A DNA stretch of 64,000 nt from Psococerastis gibbosa. Lineage: Eukaryota > Arthropoda > Insecta > Psocodea > Psocidae. The translations under genes were made by a program, and so were the position numbers. Location: positions 21,003,371 to 21,067,370 of the forward strand of contig OZ020487.1 in assembly GCA_963971405.1 (NCBI GenBank), in the 5' to 3' direction. Positions 16,601 through 27,899 of the stretch are shown here, one piece after another (position 1 is the stretch's first letter; each line of letters begins with the position of its first letter). The notes below the pieces were generated by a model. The model was given only the letters and a program-made list of their open reading frames with translations. It did not search any database and was not told where the DNA came from.

Positions 16601-18680
16601 CTCAAGGTTAAGTACAATACAATGAGCCAAAATAAGCAAAACTTAGACACCCATATCATTTCAAGACCTTTAAAAAAATAAAAATATGTATATAGCTATT
16701 TTTCGTATTCTTGTCAAATTAATTTTTTTCAGCCACATTTACGCCGATGAACGCGCAGGAATAATTGCTCAATGTTTAGTACAATATATTGAGCCAAAAT
16801 AAGCAAAATTAAGACACCCATATCATTTCAAGACCTTTAAAAAAAATAAAATAAGTAAATAGCTATTTTTCGTATTCTTGCCGAATGAATTTTTTTAAGC
16901 TACATTGACGCCGATGAACACGCAGGAGCAATTGCTCAATGTTAAGTACAATACATTGAGCCAAAATAAGCAAAATTAAGACACCCATATCATTTCAAGA
17001 CCTTTAAAATGAAGAAAATATGTAAAGTGCTATTTTTCGTATTCTTGTCGAATGAATTTTTTTCAGCTACATTTACACCGATGAACACGCAGGAGCAATT
17101 GCTCAATGTTAAGAACAATACAATGAGCCAAAATAAGCAAAATTTAGACACCCATATCATTTCAAGACCTATAAATAAAATAAAATAAGTAAATAGCTAT
17201 TTTTCGTATTCTTGTCGAATGAATTTTTTTGCAACTACATTTACACCGATGAACACGCAGGAGCTATTGTTTAATGTTAAGTACAATACAACGAGCCTAA
17301 ATAAGCAAAATTTAGACACCCATATCATTTCAAGACCTTTAAAAAAAAAAAAAAAAGTATATAGCTATTTTTCGTATTCTTGTCAAATTAATTTTTTTCA
17401 GCCACATTTACGCCGATGAACACGCAGGAGCAATTGCTCAATGTTTAGTACAATACATTGAGCCAAAATAAGCAAAATTAAGACACCCATATCATTTCAA
17501 GGCCTTTAAAATAAAGAAAATATGTAAAGAGCTATTTTTCGTATTCTTGTCGAATGAATTTTTTTCAGCCACATTTACATCGATGAACACGCAGAAGCTA
17601 TTGTTAAATGTTAAGTACAATACAATGAGCCGAAATAAGTAAAATTTAGACACCCATACCATTTCAATACCTTTAAAAAAAAAAAAAAAAGTAAATAGCT
17701 ATTTTGCGCATTCATGTCAAATGATTTTTTTTGCAGCTATATTTACATTGATGAACAATCAGGAGCTATTGCTCAATGTTAAGTACAATACATTGAGCGA
17801 AAATAAGCAAAATTTAGACAGCCATATTATTTCAAGACCTATAAATTAAATAAAATAAGTAAATAGCTATTTTTCGTATTCTTGTCGAATGAATTTTTTT
17901 GCAACTACATTTACACCGATGAACACGCAGGAGCTATTGTTTAATGTTAAGTACAATACATTGAGCCAAAATAAGCAAAATTTAGACACCCATATCATTT
18001 CAAGACCTTTAAAAAAAATAAAATAAGTATATAGCTATTTTTCGTATTCTTGTCAAATGAATTTTTTTCAGCCACATTTACGCCGATGAACACGCAGGAG
18101 CAATTGCTCAATGTTTAGTACAATACATTGAGCCAAAATAAGCAAAATTAAGACACCCATATCATTTCAAGACCTTTAAAAAAAATAAAATAAGTATATA
18201 GCTATTTTTCGTATTCTTGTCAAATTAATTTTTTTCAGCCACATTTACGCCGATGAACACGCAGGAGCAATTGCTCAATGTTTAGTACAATACATTGAGC
18301 CAAAATAAGCAAAATTAAGACACCCATATCATTTCAAGACCTTTAAAAAAAATAAAATAAGTAAATAGCTATTTTTCGTATTCATGCCGAATGAATTTTT
18401 TTAAGCTACATTTACGCCGATGAACACGCAGGAGCAATTGCTCAATGTTAAGTACAATACATTGAGCCAAAATAAGCAAAATTATGACACCCATATCATT
18501 TCAAGACCTTTAAAATGAAGAAAATATGTAAAGAGCTATTTTTCGTATTCTTGTCGAATGAATTTTTTTCAGCTACATTTACACCGATGAACACGCAGGA
18601 GCAATTGCTCAATGTTAAGAACAATACAATGAGCCAAAATAAGCAAAATTTAGACACCCATATCATTTCAAGACCTTTAA
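13640..18680. repeat. Higher-order tandem duplication, offset ~3000 bp
   Basis: About 13640-15690 matches about 16640-18680 at an offset of 3000-3001 bp (18 monomers). Matching rare features include the long A-runs near 14340 and 17340 and the GCAGCTATATTTACATTG variant at about 14732 and 17732. The second block ends at the array edge, so this is the youngest-looking duplication at the boundary. Confidence 0.88.
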
Positions 18681-19885
18681 ATTGGTTCTTCCAAACTCAA
18701 TGTAAACTTAGAATTATTAATTTTGGCACTGATGCTGCAATTGGTATTCAGGTCGATGCACCGGCCCAAACCTTATGTGACCAAAGGGTCTAAAGTCTGA
18801 GGTCTGATTTCCTTAGGTTGATCCCGAGAGTATAAGTTTTGATTTTTTATATTCGTAACCTATCCTGTTGTAGGCCGTACCGTATGCGTCAAATACTTTT
18901 TGGGCATTTTATATAGGACCTGCTGCATTCTAGTTCTGGGAGGGGGGTCATTTAGCCTTGATTAGCTTGCTTAGTGGTTATGGACCGATTTAGAAAGTAC
19001 AGAATTACATGTCTATTTCTCAAAATAAGTTGTAGGTAGCTATACTCCAATCATGGTAACCGCTTTCTATAGCCTGTTTTCAATCCAGTTCTGGGGGGTG
19101 GGTAATAGTATCCTAGCCTGGTCAGTGGTTAAGGGTCAATTTAGGGAGAACTTGGCCCATATCCCATGAAGTTACAAGTGGCAGGCAGTTATTATTGTTT
19201 TTTTTCCACATTTAAACTTAAAATGGAACGCTTTGTTAATAGGTACCTACCTAACGTAATCTGTACCAATACTGCCCCAAAACACTGTAGAAGTGCATAC
19301 TAGGCTGACTTGTTATTTTTAAATAGCCTAACTTGATAAATTGAGTTGAATTAGGACCTGTGCGACTTTAGGGAAACGATATTTCTGAACTTTGGTCTTG
19401 AACGACTGCAGTACGGTACATAGGTAGCCTACCTACCATATTAGATTGCTATGTATCAACAGTATAGAAATAGGCTGGCAGTTTTGCCCTGGGGTTACAT
19501 ACGGTATGGCTAGGGTTTGAAGTGTCTACTGACCTTTGGAAGAACGTCAAGAAATGGATAACGTAAGCCTAGTGTGTGCGCATATTACAAAAATATTGCG
19601 TTGCGTCCAAGGTAAGTGCCTAATGTAATGAATTGTAATAATATGCCTGGAGCGGTCCCTATGGCAGGCTTATGGCACCCACAATACGACCACTATTGAG
19701 GAGCCATTTAAAATTTCTGTTTAGGAAGAACGATGGCGATACGTAATAGTGCCTCTCTTATCCAAATTTTAAATTTGCCGCTCTTTTTAAAATAAATTGT
19801 CAAAAATTACAGAAAAAGGCATTACTTTTCTATATTAATTCTACTGCCACGACAAATATTGACAATCAAAAGTTCAGAAACAGCA
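18681..19885. other. Unique-looking DNA beside the satellite
   Basis: No gene is recognisable. Two loosely similar stretches at about 18930-19010 and 19085-19165 share AGTTCTGGG, AGTGGTTA and ATTTAG blocks and look like a decayed direct repeat. One isolated CCAAG|GTAAGT donor-like site lies near 19610 with no convincing exon. Confidence 0.5.
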
Positions 19886-19893
19886 GCTCGTTC

Positions 19894-20445
19894 TAGGGAT
19901 CCAAATTTTTACAAATGTATCGATACCGGTATTGGTACTGGTATTGTATTGAAAGAAAAGTATCGATACCATGAGGTATTGGTATCGAATGGAATGCCAG
20001 CTCGCGGGGGTGCGTCCATGGACCCAGGGTATCAAGGGGCCTTTGAAAAATTCTGGTAACTTCTTTAAATAAATAAATAAATATTCTAAAATAACCAATA
20101 ACTATAATGTTAGACGCATATGACTAAAAATAAATTCAATATAATAAAATTGGGGAATTGCAAATTACAATTTCTAAACAATCAGGCCCGCAAAATTAAC
20201 CTAGACCAACCTCTATACTTAGCTTACGAAAGAACACTCACACAGCAGGTTGGTGACTATTTTAAAAATTAAAAAAAATTGCGGGAAAAAGTTTAGTTGT
20301 GTGGTATGGATTATTTGATTCAATACCAGCAAATAGGTATCGATACCTGTAAGTATTGAATGAAAAGTATCGGGTATCAATACCAGTGGTATCGAAAGGA
20401 AAGTATCGATACTAGTATTATATCAGTAGTATCGTTGGATCCCTA
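19894..20445. mobile_element. Non-autonomous hAT-like element (552 bp)
   Basis: The ends are inverted: TAGGGATCCAA on the left and TTGGATCCCTA on the right. They are flanked by a perfect 8-bp direct repeat GCTCGTTC at 19886-19893 and 20446-20453. An 8-bp target duplication with short TA(G)-type termini is the hAT signature. The interior has no transposase. Both subterminal regions are packed with the palindrome GGTATCGATACC and relatives (GTATCGATACC, GGTATTGGTATCG), plausible transposase-binding sites. Short frames inside it are incidental. Confidence 0.85.
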
Positions 20446-20448
20446 GCT

Positions 20449-20805
20449 CGTTCCACCGACCGGCTAGGGCTATTTACAAAAACGGTGACGTGGTAGCAGA
20501 CATTCAAGGCTTAGGTGTCGTCTCCACGGACCTCTCATTGCCGAATGCAAATGACATTGACGGAAATTAGAATTTTTCTTATAGAAATCTATTAAAATGT
20601 TTGTACCTAACATAGCCCATGACGCCATTTTTTCATTTTAGTTTGTGATTTTACTGTATGATCAATTTTAACTATGGCATAGAGGAAAATAAACATTTCC
20701 GTCAATTCTGCAATGCGAGGTCGGTGGAAACCCGCCTAAGTCTTGAATGTCTGCTACCACGTCACCGTTTTTGTAAATAGCCCTAGCCTGTCGGTGGAAT
20801 GGGCA
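20449..20805. repeat. Foldback (inverted repeat) element
   Basis: The left arm (about 20451-20567) and right arm (about 20690-20803) are imperfect reverse complements. For example, GTGACGTGGTAGCAGACATT on the left pairs with AATGTCTGCTACCACGTCAC on the right, and CTAGGGCTATTTAC pairs with GTAAATAGCCCTAG. The loop is about 120 bp. No clear target duplication is visible, and the hAT-like element at 19894 ends at its left edge. Confidence 0.75.
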
Positions 20806-20923
20806 CCTAAATTTGGAGAGAAAAAAAACACAATTTTTGATTAAATTGGCAAATTGCCACACAGTACCTGTGCGTCTGCACCGCGGCGCTGATGTCAAAA
20901 CGGTCACGTGACCGTCTCTAGAT

Positions 20924-21305
20924 TAGAGGTGTGCCGTTCCTGTTTTTTTCTGGAGCTTGCGTTACCAGTTCCGGTGATTCAAGAATAACGGTTTCGAATA
21001 CGCGTTCTTTTAGGAACCAGTTCCTGGCTTAGGCTTAATCCCAATACTGGTGACTAGTAATCGTACTTGGTCATAATCTGTAGGAACCAGTTTGCCAATG
21101 GTTAGCTTATGTAAAAAATAATATCATTACCACTAATTTTCCATGGAGTAAGAACTTGTTAAATAACTGACCGGCAATCTGGATATCCCCATTTTGCATT
21201 GCGTTCCTCAAGAACCTAATATTTAGTATCCGGGAGCCGTTGCAACCAGTTCCTAGTTCAAGAACCGTTCTTAGGAACGGCTCCAGTAAGAACGACCCAC
21301 CTCTA
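20924..21305. mobile_element. Non-autonomous hAT-like element (382 bp)
   Basis: The termini are TAGAGGTGTGCCGTTC and, reverse-complemented from the right end, TAGAGGTGGGTCGTTC. The flanks are CTCTAGAT (20916-20923) and CTCTGGAT (21306-21313), matching at 7 of 8 bases. The interior is filled with GGAACCAGTTCC-type palindromes near both ends. No coding capacity was seen. Confidence 0.8.
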
Positions 21306-21558
21306 CTCTGGATGGCCACATAGCTGACCTGTTGCATGGAGGTTTGAGATCAGCAGAGCAGCCGCAGGGCTCAGGCAGTCAGGCTCGACGCCTCGACCTA
21401 TAATGGTCTATGTTGGTAGCATCCGGTACGGAGTTTTGGGCATTTTGCCTTGGTGATGCAATTGTGTGCCTTTTTTTGATAGGATGGTAGAATTGAAGTC
21501 TACCAGCATTAAAAAATGCTACCAACTAGTGCAGTTTTTGTCACAGTATACGGTTTAG

Positions 21559-21685
21559 CTGTGGTTTGGAAGTGAAGTGGTTGAAGCGTTGCAAATTAAC
21601 TCTAATAACGGCCATTGCCCAATCGATCGAGTGGCTAATGAAGTTGATGAAATGTTAAATGTTGTAATTTCTGGAAGTCCTAAAG
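21559..21685 (+). CDS. Possible internal exon, product unrecognised
   Basis: The stretch is bounded by GGTTTAG before it and AAAG|GTATGC after it. It is open for 42 codons plus one base and reads LWFGSEVVEALQINSNNGHC at its start, a composition that looks protein-like (VANEVDEMLNVV follows). No partner exon with matching phase was found, no family is recognised, and such a window can arise by chance in AT-rich DNA. Confidence 0.22.
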
Positions 21686-22289
21686 GTATGCTTATTAAAC
21701 CTTGTAGATCCTTAACTTAGCTAGCAACTTACTACCACTGTTTTATTGACTGCAGCATTATACTAAACAGTGAGCATAGCACAGCATCTTTGACTTGGTT
21801 CACGGGAAAGGACAAGATGAGATAACTGAATAGTCAATACGGTAGGCTACTGATGAAGTGGGAAAAACCTAACCAAGCCCTAGGGTGACGAAAAATGCAT
21901 AGGGCTAATGCAAATATAGGCTACGCCTGTGTATACGATCATAATTATGTTAAATTTTTTCATTAGAAAATCAATCTTCCAAAACTTAATTAATTTTTTT
22001 TTACCGCCGGTGTCAAACTTTTCAATAGCTACCTAGCATCTTTTATCGAATCGATCTAATTCGGTGCCTAACCATTATTTTGATATTTCCAGCTTTTTTT
22101 GTTCTATATATTGCTGATGTATACGAACTATCCTGGCTGGAACCATTTTTCAGCATTACCTACTTAAAAAAAGTCGTGCCTTTTTCTGCTCACTGCTGCT
22201 ATAGCTAGGACCTACTAACTTAAGTGTACAGAAAGAAAGGAAATTGTCTTCATTTTCCATATGGGCGATTTTTTTTACAGCTGTGTTCC

Positions 22290-23067
22290 TATGAATGAAT
22301 GAATGAATGAATTTAATATAATAAATTTACATCTACATCTACCCACACTATAAGTGCAACCCAAAGGGCCGACTTGTTACGTGGGTGAACAATTGTCTTT
22401 ATACACAGGATGTGTCGTCACATTTACATATACAATTATTTAATATTTATTAGAAAGTTAAAATACTAAACAATCTAGGCCTAACTCTGTAGGAAAAATT
22501 TGAATATTGAGCAGTTTACAACTCAGGATTGGTTTTTTGCCCATGTTTTGGCGATTGATTTGAATTGAGGCAAGTGACACTGGTCTCTATAATGTCCGTT
22601 GGTAAGGTATTAAACAAGGCTATTGCTTTAAATATATGTGAATGGTCGAAAATATGTCTGTATGCGCGTACCATATATAAATTATTCACAGATCTTGCTC
22701 TTGTACCAACGGAATGAATGTCGCTAATATTAGGAATGCTGTTGACTATGGTAGGTGCATACATAAACAAATGAAACTTATAGAGCTCTTCAAGTGTAGG
22801 TACACCAAACTCCGCATATATCCTCTGAGTGGGATACCTTCTGCAGCGGTTTAACGCTATTTTGACAACACTATTAATAGTACGCTTTAAACGATCCTGG
22901 GAAGAAGAGTAAGCTCCACCCCACGCAATAAGGGCATAAGTAACTATAGACTGTACAATGCCAAAATAGGTTTGTCGTAGTAAGTTTATTGGCAAAATTT
23001 GTTTTAATTCGTGGAATTTGTAAAAAGTTTTGCGAACTCGTGTTGTGTTATTTTTTATTTCCTCTTA
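22290..23067 (-). pseudogene. 5'-truncated LINE 3' end (reverse transcriptase C-terminus)
   Basis: Read on the minus strand, an open frame from about 23067 to 22516 encodes the region after the polymerase core of a non-LTR reverse transcriptase: LLRQTYFGIVQSIVTYALIA is followed by WGGAYSSSQDRLKRTINSVV, then a Cys/Arg-rich stretch and a C-terminal domain ending NPEL. The YxxxxxSxxxYxxxxWG pattern is typical of Jockey/CR1-superfamily elements. About 225 bp of 3' UTR follows, and the element ends in a short repeat (TTCA)n at 22290-22312, as many CR1/L2-like elements do. The endonuclease and polymerase core are missing, so it is a dead truncated copy. Confidence 0.85.
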
Positions 23068-23940
23068 CATCTTGCGGCTCAAGACAAGATGATCCTAGTC
23101 AACTAATTCACAGCGCAGCAAGCCGGCTCTAACTGAAGGATTTTCCGCACAATGCTCCCACGTAGAAATCCGAACTGGGCTTCACACTCTCGTTATTCCA
23201 GCAGCCAACAGTCTAAGAAAACATGTACATACGCTGCCGTAGGTAGATCCTCTTCGCGATCCTATATGTACGGGTTTGTAGTACCTATCCCTACCTGTAC
23301 TACTAAGGAAAGCATGAAAATCGCCATGTCCTTTATGAAACTGTTAAGTAAAGAAACCAAGCTGTCCATCCTTAGTAGTTTCTGTTTATCTTAATTATTA
23401 GGTTCCAAGTCCAACATCCAGCATTTAGGCTGCCGTTCCATGAGCTCTTGTACTAGTAATACGATAGGCGGGAGTTTTGCCAGAACGGAAGCTGCGTCAG
23501 TCGAAACCGTTCGGTAGCTTCTGTACCGATTCAACTTTGTAGTCAGACGTCATAGTTCTGCGTGTCCTCCGGAGATTATACTATTCAGTCCTACCACTTT
23601 CAAGGCCTACAATTACGGGGAGGGACATCCCTTAACTGAGAGCGGTGAGAAATGCTAATGCTTCCCTAAATAAATTGCTGAAACTATCTCTTAGAGAAAG
23701 CTTTCTACACTGCCACTGACGCGCTAGCTGAATGAAGAACTACCTGATTCAGACGATATTTTGACGATTTTACTTTATACTTTCATGTTGATTAGGCCTA
23801 CCGTTTTGTATAATTAAACAGATTTTGGGCTAACTCAATGTAAGGGGGTTTCACTCCAAAAAAAGTGTTTGTTATATACGACTAGTATATATAGCAATAT
23901 AATTCTGCATAATGCGTGCATACATTATAACAACATTTGA
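23068..23940. other. No supported gene
   Basis: An 80-codon frame at 23152-23394 has no recognisable motif and no splice support. The rest is AT-rich with stops in all frames. Confidence 0.4.
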
Positions 23941-23945
23941 CAATA

Positions 23946-24254
23946 CAGTAATATAATTCGAACCCCTGTAGGTCCTGTAGTCCGAACCTCAACTAATCCG
24001 AACGTGAAGTAAATAAAAATAAATATTGTGCTGTACATACTCGTAATTTAGTGTACTGTCGAGCAAGAGTGTCCGAAAGAAACATTCTTCCTATACGGTT
24101 TTTGTAACACATGATAAACCATTTTATTGTTACATAAAAACAACTTTTAGTGGGTAATACACGTATGTGTACATTACATGTGAAAGCACAATGTTTTCTA
24201 TAATCCGAACACCCCCGGTCACAGTTAATTCGAGATTAATAAGAGGTTCTACTG
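23946..24254. mobile_element. Possible pogo/Tigger-like MITE
   Basis: The left end is CAGTAATATAATTCGAACCC and the right end is GAGGTTCTACTG, whose reverse complement CAGTAGAACCTC is a common start of pogo/Tigger terminal repeats. Both ends are flanked by TA (23944-23945 and 24255-24256). TCCGAAC motifs recur inside, as in that family. The two terminal repeats match poorly beyond CAGTA, so this is tentative. Confidence 0.45.
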
Positions 24255-24782
24255 TACTACGATTTTTCTTCAGTAGGTACCGTACAAAATTTACATAAAT
24301 AACTATGCCTCTAGATACGGCTTCACAATAATCAACTGAAATTCAACAATTGGCTCCAATCTGTGTTGGAAAAGGGCGTAAATATGTACGTATATCACAA
24401 TTACAATGTAACGAATTCGCGTGAAACACTATTAAATTTATTGTTACATAAAACCAACTTTTAGTGGGTAATACACGTGTGTATGTGTACTTTACATGTG
24501 AAAGCACAATGTTTTCTATAATCCGAACGATTTGATAATCCGCGGACACCCCCGGTCACAGTTAATTCGGATTAAAGAAGTTCTACTGTAATACGATTTT
24601 TTTTTCAGTCGGTACCGTACAAAATTTACATAAATAGCTACTTTATGTCTCTAGATACGGCTTCAAATAATCAACTCAAATTCAACAGTTGCCTCCAATC
24701 TGTGTTGGAAAAAGTGGTACCTAAATAGGTACATATCACAATTACAATATAACAAATTCGCATGAAACACTATTAAATTTAC
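24121..24782. repeat. Two-copy tandem duplication (~314 and ~345 bp)
   Basis: GTGGGTAATACACGT occurs at about 24150 and 24464, and TGAAACACTATTAAATTTA closes each unit (24422 and 24763). The second unit has small insertions, including GTGTGTATGTGTAC and GATTTGATAATCCGCG. The duplicated unit carries the right end of the pogo-like element, so the duplication followed that insertion. Confidence 0.85.
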
Positions 24783-25335
24783 AAAATGCTAAACAGTAAA
24801 AGGGGGGCCCCGGCCGCAGGACGCACATGGTTGACGAGGAGGACTGGTAATGGGGGCAGGATGTGGCAAACGCTGCAGCCAGAAGACGTACGGACAGACG
24901 GACTTTTTAATTTACATGGGGAAAAGCAAATAATGAAAAAAATAATAATAATAATAAAGAAAAAAAAAATAACAACAGAAAAAAGTATCCAGTAAGTTGA
25001 AAAGGGGGAAAAACAGCGTATCTGAATGGATCATTACTGCCACTGTACCTAGGCTCCATTTTAAGTAAAAAACACGGTTATATAGTAGTAGGTTTTAAGA
25101 ATTTGAAGATTGCTTAACGCTTAATTACTTTAATTTAATTGTTAAATATTTTTATGTTGTAAATCGCTATATTGGAAAATGTAAAAGGCTTCGTTGTTGG
25201 ATCCGTTTATTCTGTTGGCATATATCATTATTTATTTATTTAATATTATTATTAGTTAATGCATAGTTATTGCAATTTTAATCTGTGAGTTGGTATAACG
25301 CATGTATATAATATTTTTTTATAATTTTGTTTATT
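24783..25335. other. No supported gene; short AAT and A-rich tracts
   Basis: A GC-rich patch (24800-24910) followed by (AAT)n and A-runs at 24937-24970 resembles a retroelement 3' end with tail, but no family motif is clear. The remainder is AT-rich. Confidence 0.35.
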
Positions 25336-27007
25336 TGGAATGAAGAGCCCCAGCCAACGCTCTTCATGGTGGCACCCATCCTATAATTATACGGTAGATC
25401 TCCAATTGGTGCCTCCCATATATATTCGCAATGTTTTTGTTTGGTTTTGTTTTGAATGTTACAAATTAATTATAAAACTGGAGCTTAAATGCCTGGTGAT
25501 GAGTGTGTTTGACGTGGGTTTTAGGGAGTCTAGATACCCGATACGTTATGACTAGTTTAATAGGTGCACGCAGGATCTTATTTTCTCAATCAAACCGCCC
25601 AGCGGTCTTAAAGCATAGCCCGTTGTTTGTGCAACTTTGTGTACATCACATCCTACAGCACAGGCACTGTAGTCTTTTGGAATGAAGAGCCCCAGTCAAC
25701 GCTCTTCATGGTGGCACCCATCCAATTATTGTACGGTAGCTCTCCAATTGGTGCCTCCCATATATATTCGCAATGTTTTTGTTTGGTTTTGTTTTGAATG
25801 TTACAAATTAATTATAAAGCTGAGGTGATGAGTGTGTTTGACGTGGGTTTTAGGGAGTCTAGATACCGGATACGTTATGACTAGTTTAATTGGTGCACGC
25901 AGGATCTTATTTTCTCAATCAAACCGCCCAGCGGTCTTAAAGCATAGCCCGTTGTTTATGCAACTTTGTGTATCACATCCTACAGCACAGACACTGTAGT
26001 TTTTTGGAATGAAGAGCCCCAGCCAACGCTCTTCATGGTGGCACCCATCCTATTATTGTACGGTAGCTCTCCAATTAGTGCCTCCCATATATTCGCAATG
26101 TGATTGTTTGGTTTTGTTTTGAATGTTACAAATTAATTATAAAGCTGGAGCTTAAATGCCTGGCCATGAGTGTGTTTGACGTGGGTTCTAGGGAGTCCAG
26201 ATACCCGATACGTGGTGAGTAGTTTAATTGGTGCACGCAGGATCTTATTTTCTCAATCAAACCGCCCAGCGGTCTTAAAGCATAGCCCGTTGTTTGTGCA
26301 ACTTTGTGTACATCACATCCTACAGCACAGGCACTGTAGTTTTTTGGAATGAAGAGCCCCAGTCAACGCTCTTCATGGTGGCACCCATCCAATTATTGTA
26401 CGGTAGCTCTCCAATTGGTGCCTCCCATATATATTCGCAATGTTTTTGTTTGGTTTTGTTTTGAATGTTACAAATTAATTATAAAGCTGAGGTGATGAGT
26501 GTGTTTGACGTGGGTTTTAGGGAGTCTAGATACCGGATACGTTATGACTAGTTTAATTGGTGCACGCAGGATCTTATTTTCTCAATCAAACCGCCCAGCG
26601 GTCTTAAAGCATAGCCCGTTGTTTATGCAACTTTGTGTATCACATCCTACAGCACAGACACTGTAGTTTTTTGGAATGAAGAGCCCCAGCCAACGCTCTT
26701 CATGGTGGCACCCATCCTATTATTGTACGGTAGCTCTCCAATTAGTGCCTCCCATATATTCGCAATGTGATTGTTTGGTTTTGTTTTGAATGTTACAAAT
26801 TAATTATAAAGCTGGAGCTTAAATGCCTGGCCATGAGTGTGTTTGACGTGGGTTCTAGGGAGTCCAGATACCCGATACGTGGTGAGTAGTTTAATTGGTG
26901 CACGCAGGATCTTATATTCTCAATCAAACCGCCCAGCGGTCTTAAAGCATAGCCCGTTGTTTGTGCAACTTTGTGTATCACATCCTACAGCACAGACACT
27001 GTAGTTT
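25336..27007. repeat. Five-copy tandem repeat (~327/341 bp alternating)
   Basis: Units begin with TGGAATGAAGAGCCCCAG at 25336, 25678, 26005, 26345 and 26672. Steps are 342, 327, 340 and 327 bp. Units 2 and 4 lack about 15 bp (GGAGCTTAAATGCC) that units 1, 3 and 5 keep, so the higher unit is a 667-bp dimer: 25678-26344 is nearly identical to 26345-27007. Every unit starts with an inverted repeat (GAAGAGC...GCTCTTC) and ends with another (CTACAG...CTGTAG). The 60-codon frames in some units are by-products. Confidence 0.93.
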
Positions 27008-27830
27008 CAGGCCATCGCAGTCGATTAACGTTTTTCGTTTTAAATAATGGTCACATATTATGCTGCAAATTTGTTCCATTCGCAGCAGCATAAATAGGCT
27101 TACGGTAGTGTATGTTTTAATATGCCGGTATTATCTAGTTCAAATTTTAACTTTGCTGCTTCTAATACGACTACTTGAGACCTCCCAATGCTTTTCTATG
27201 TTGTTTTTGTTTAAAATGAGTTATCATGTGTGTGACCTTGAGATTTGTTTCAAAATGGCCATTGCCAAAGTTGCTCGTTATTATTTGTCAGCCATTTGCT
27301 TTCATGCAGACATAATGAGGTGCACTTACAACATCAACAGCCATTCAGCCGGCAATGAACCTTTGTTGCTGCTGAAAATTGTGCAAATAAGAGAATGGCT
27401 TCTTTGCTTTTTAGAGGTCTCAATCTGAACCGGTTCTATTAAAAATAGCTGTTTCTGCTGCGTGATCGATGAGAGAACATTTTTACTTTCACTTATATTT
27501 GAAGTATAGTGAAAGTATTGCTTTAGCCAAGGCCAACCCATTAGTATCCAAGTTACTATACCTAGTCTAGCCATACCGTATGTTCTGTTACAAATGTTAG
27601 TAAACTCCACTGCATTCCAAAAAGTGTTAATTTGATTTTTTTTGACGATACTGATGTTTAACATTGCCTTTGTTATTATTCTCTGAAAATCCAAATAAAT
27701 GCGGGAACTGCAGAGGACAGGGCAGCGGTAATAGCCCCCTATAGGGTGTGGCCCCACCAAAACTGCGATCTTCTAGCTTATGCTGCCCGTAGTTGGTTCG
27801 CGTAAATAATGTATATATAATGGATGAGAA
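27008..27830. other. No supported gene
   Basis: Overlapping frames occur on both strands (27060-27428 plus, 27326-27760 minus). None shows a recognisable domain, and they overlap antisense, so neither is called. Confidence 0.4.
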
Positions 27831-27899
27831 TTGAGGACAAACCAAAATGTGCCGACCTCGCTCATCTCGCCCCCCCCCCTCACAATTATAAAAGCTATG

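Larger units (their letters stand above)
1..18680. repeat. Satellite array, ~166-bp monomer, ~112 copies
   Basis: Head-to-tail monomers of about 165-167 bp fill this stretch. Successive copies of the landmark TAGCTATTTTTC begin at 55, 222, 388 and 553. Each monomer carries in order an A-run (AAAAAATAAAATAAG), TAGCTATTTTTC, a T-run after GAATGAA, TTTACACCGATGAACACGCA, GGAGCAATTGCT, CAATACAATGAGCC, AAGCAAAATTAAGACACCCA and TCAAGACC. Variation is mostly base substitutions and homopolymer length. The array is open at the left edge and stops mid-monomer at 18680, where unrelated sequence begins. The monomer is close to nucleosome-repeat length and has phased A/T tracts, as many animal satellites do. 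A centromeric or heterochromatic role is inference. The short frames inside it, recurring at the repeat period, are not genes. Confidence 0.98.

Noticed and set aside
1..18680. CRISPR-like array
   Set aside because: The repeat is a continuous 166-bp monomer with no repeat-spacer alternation, in an intron-containing animal genome.
1099..18793. Many 60-90-codon frames with near-identical products in the satellite
   Set aside because: They recur at the satellite or block period, occur on both strands and follow monomer variants; chance frames in a tandem repeat. The one ending at 18793 simply runs out of the array.
27326..27760. 144-codon minus-strand frame
   Set aside because: No domain, unusual composition, overlapped by an antisense frame, no splice support.
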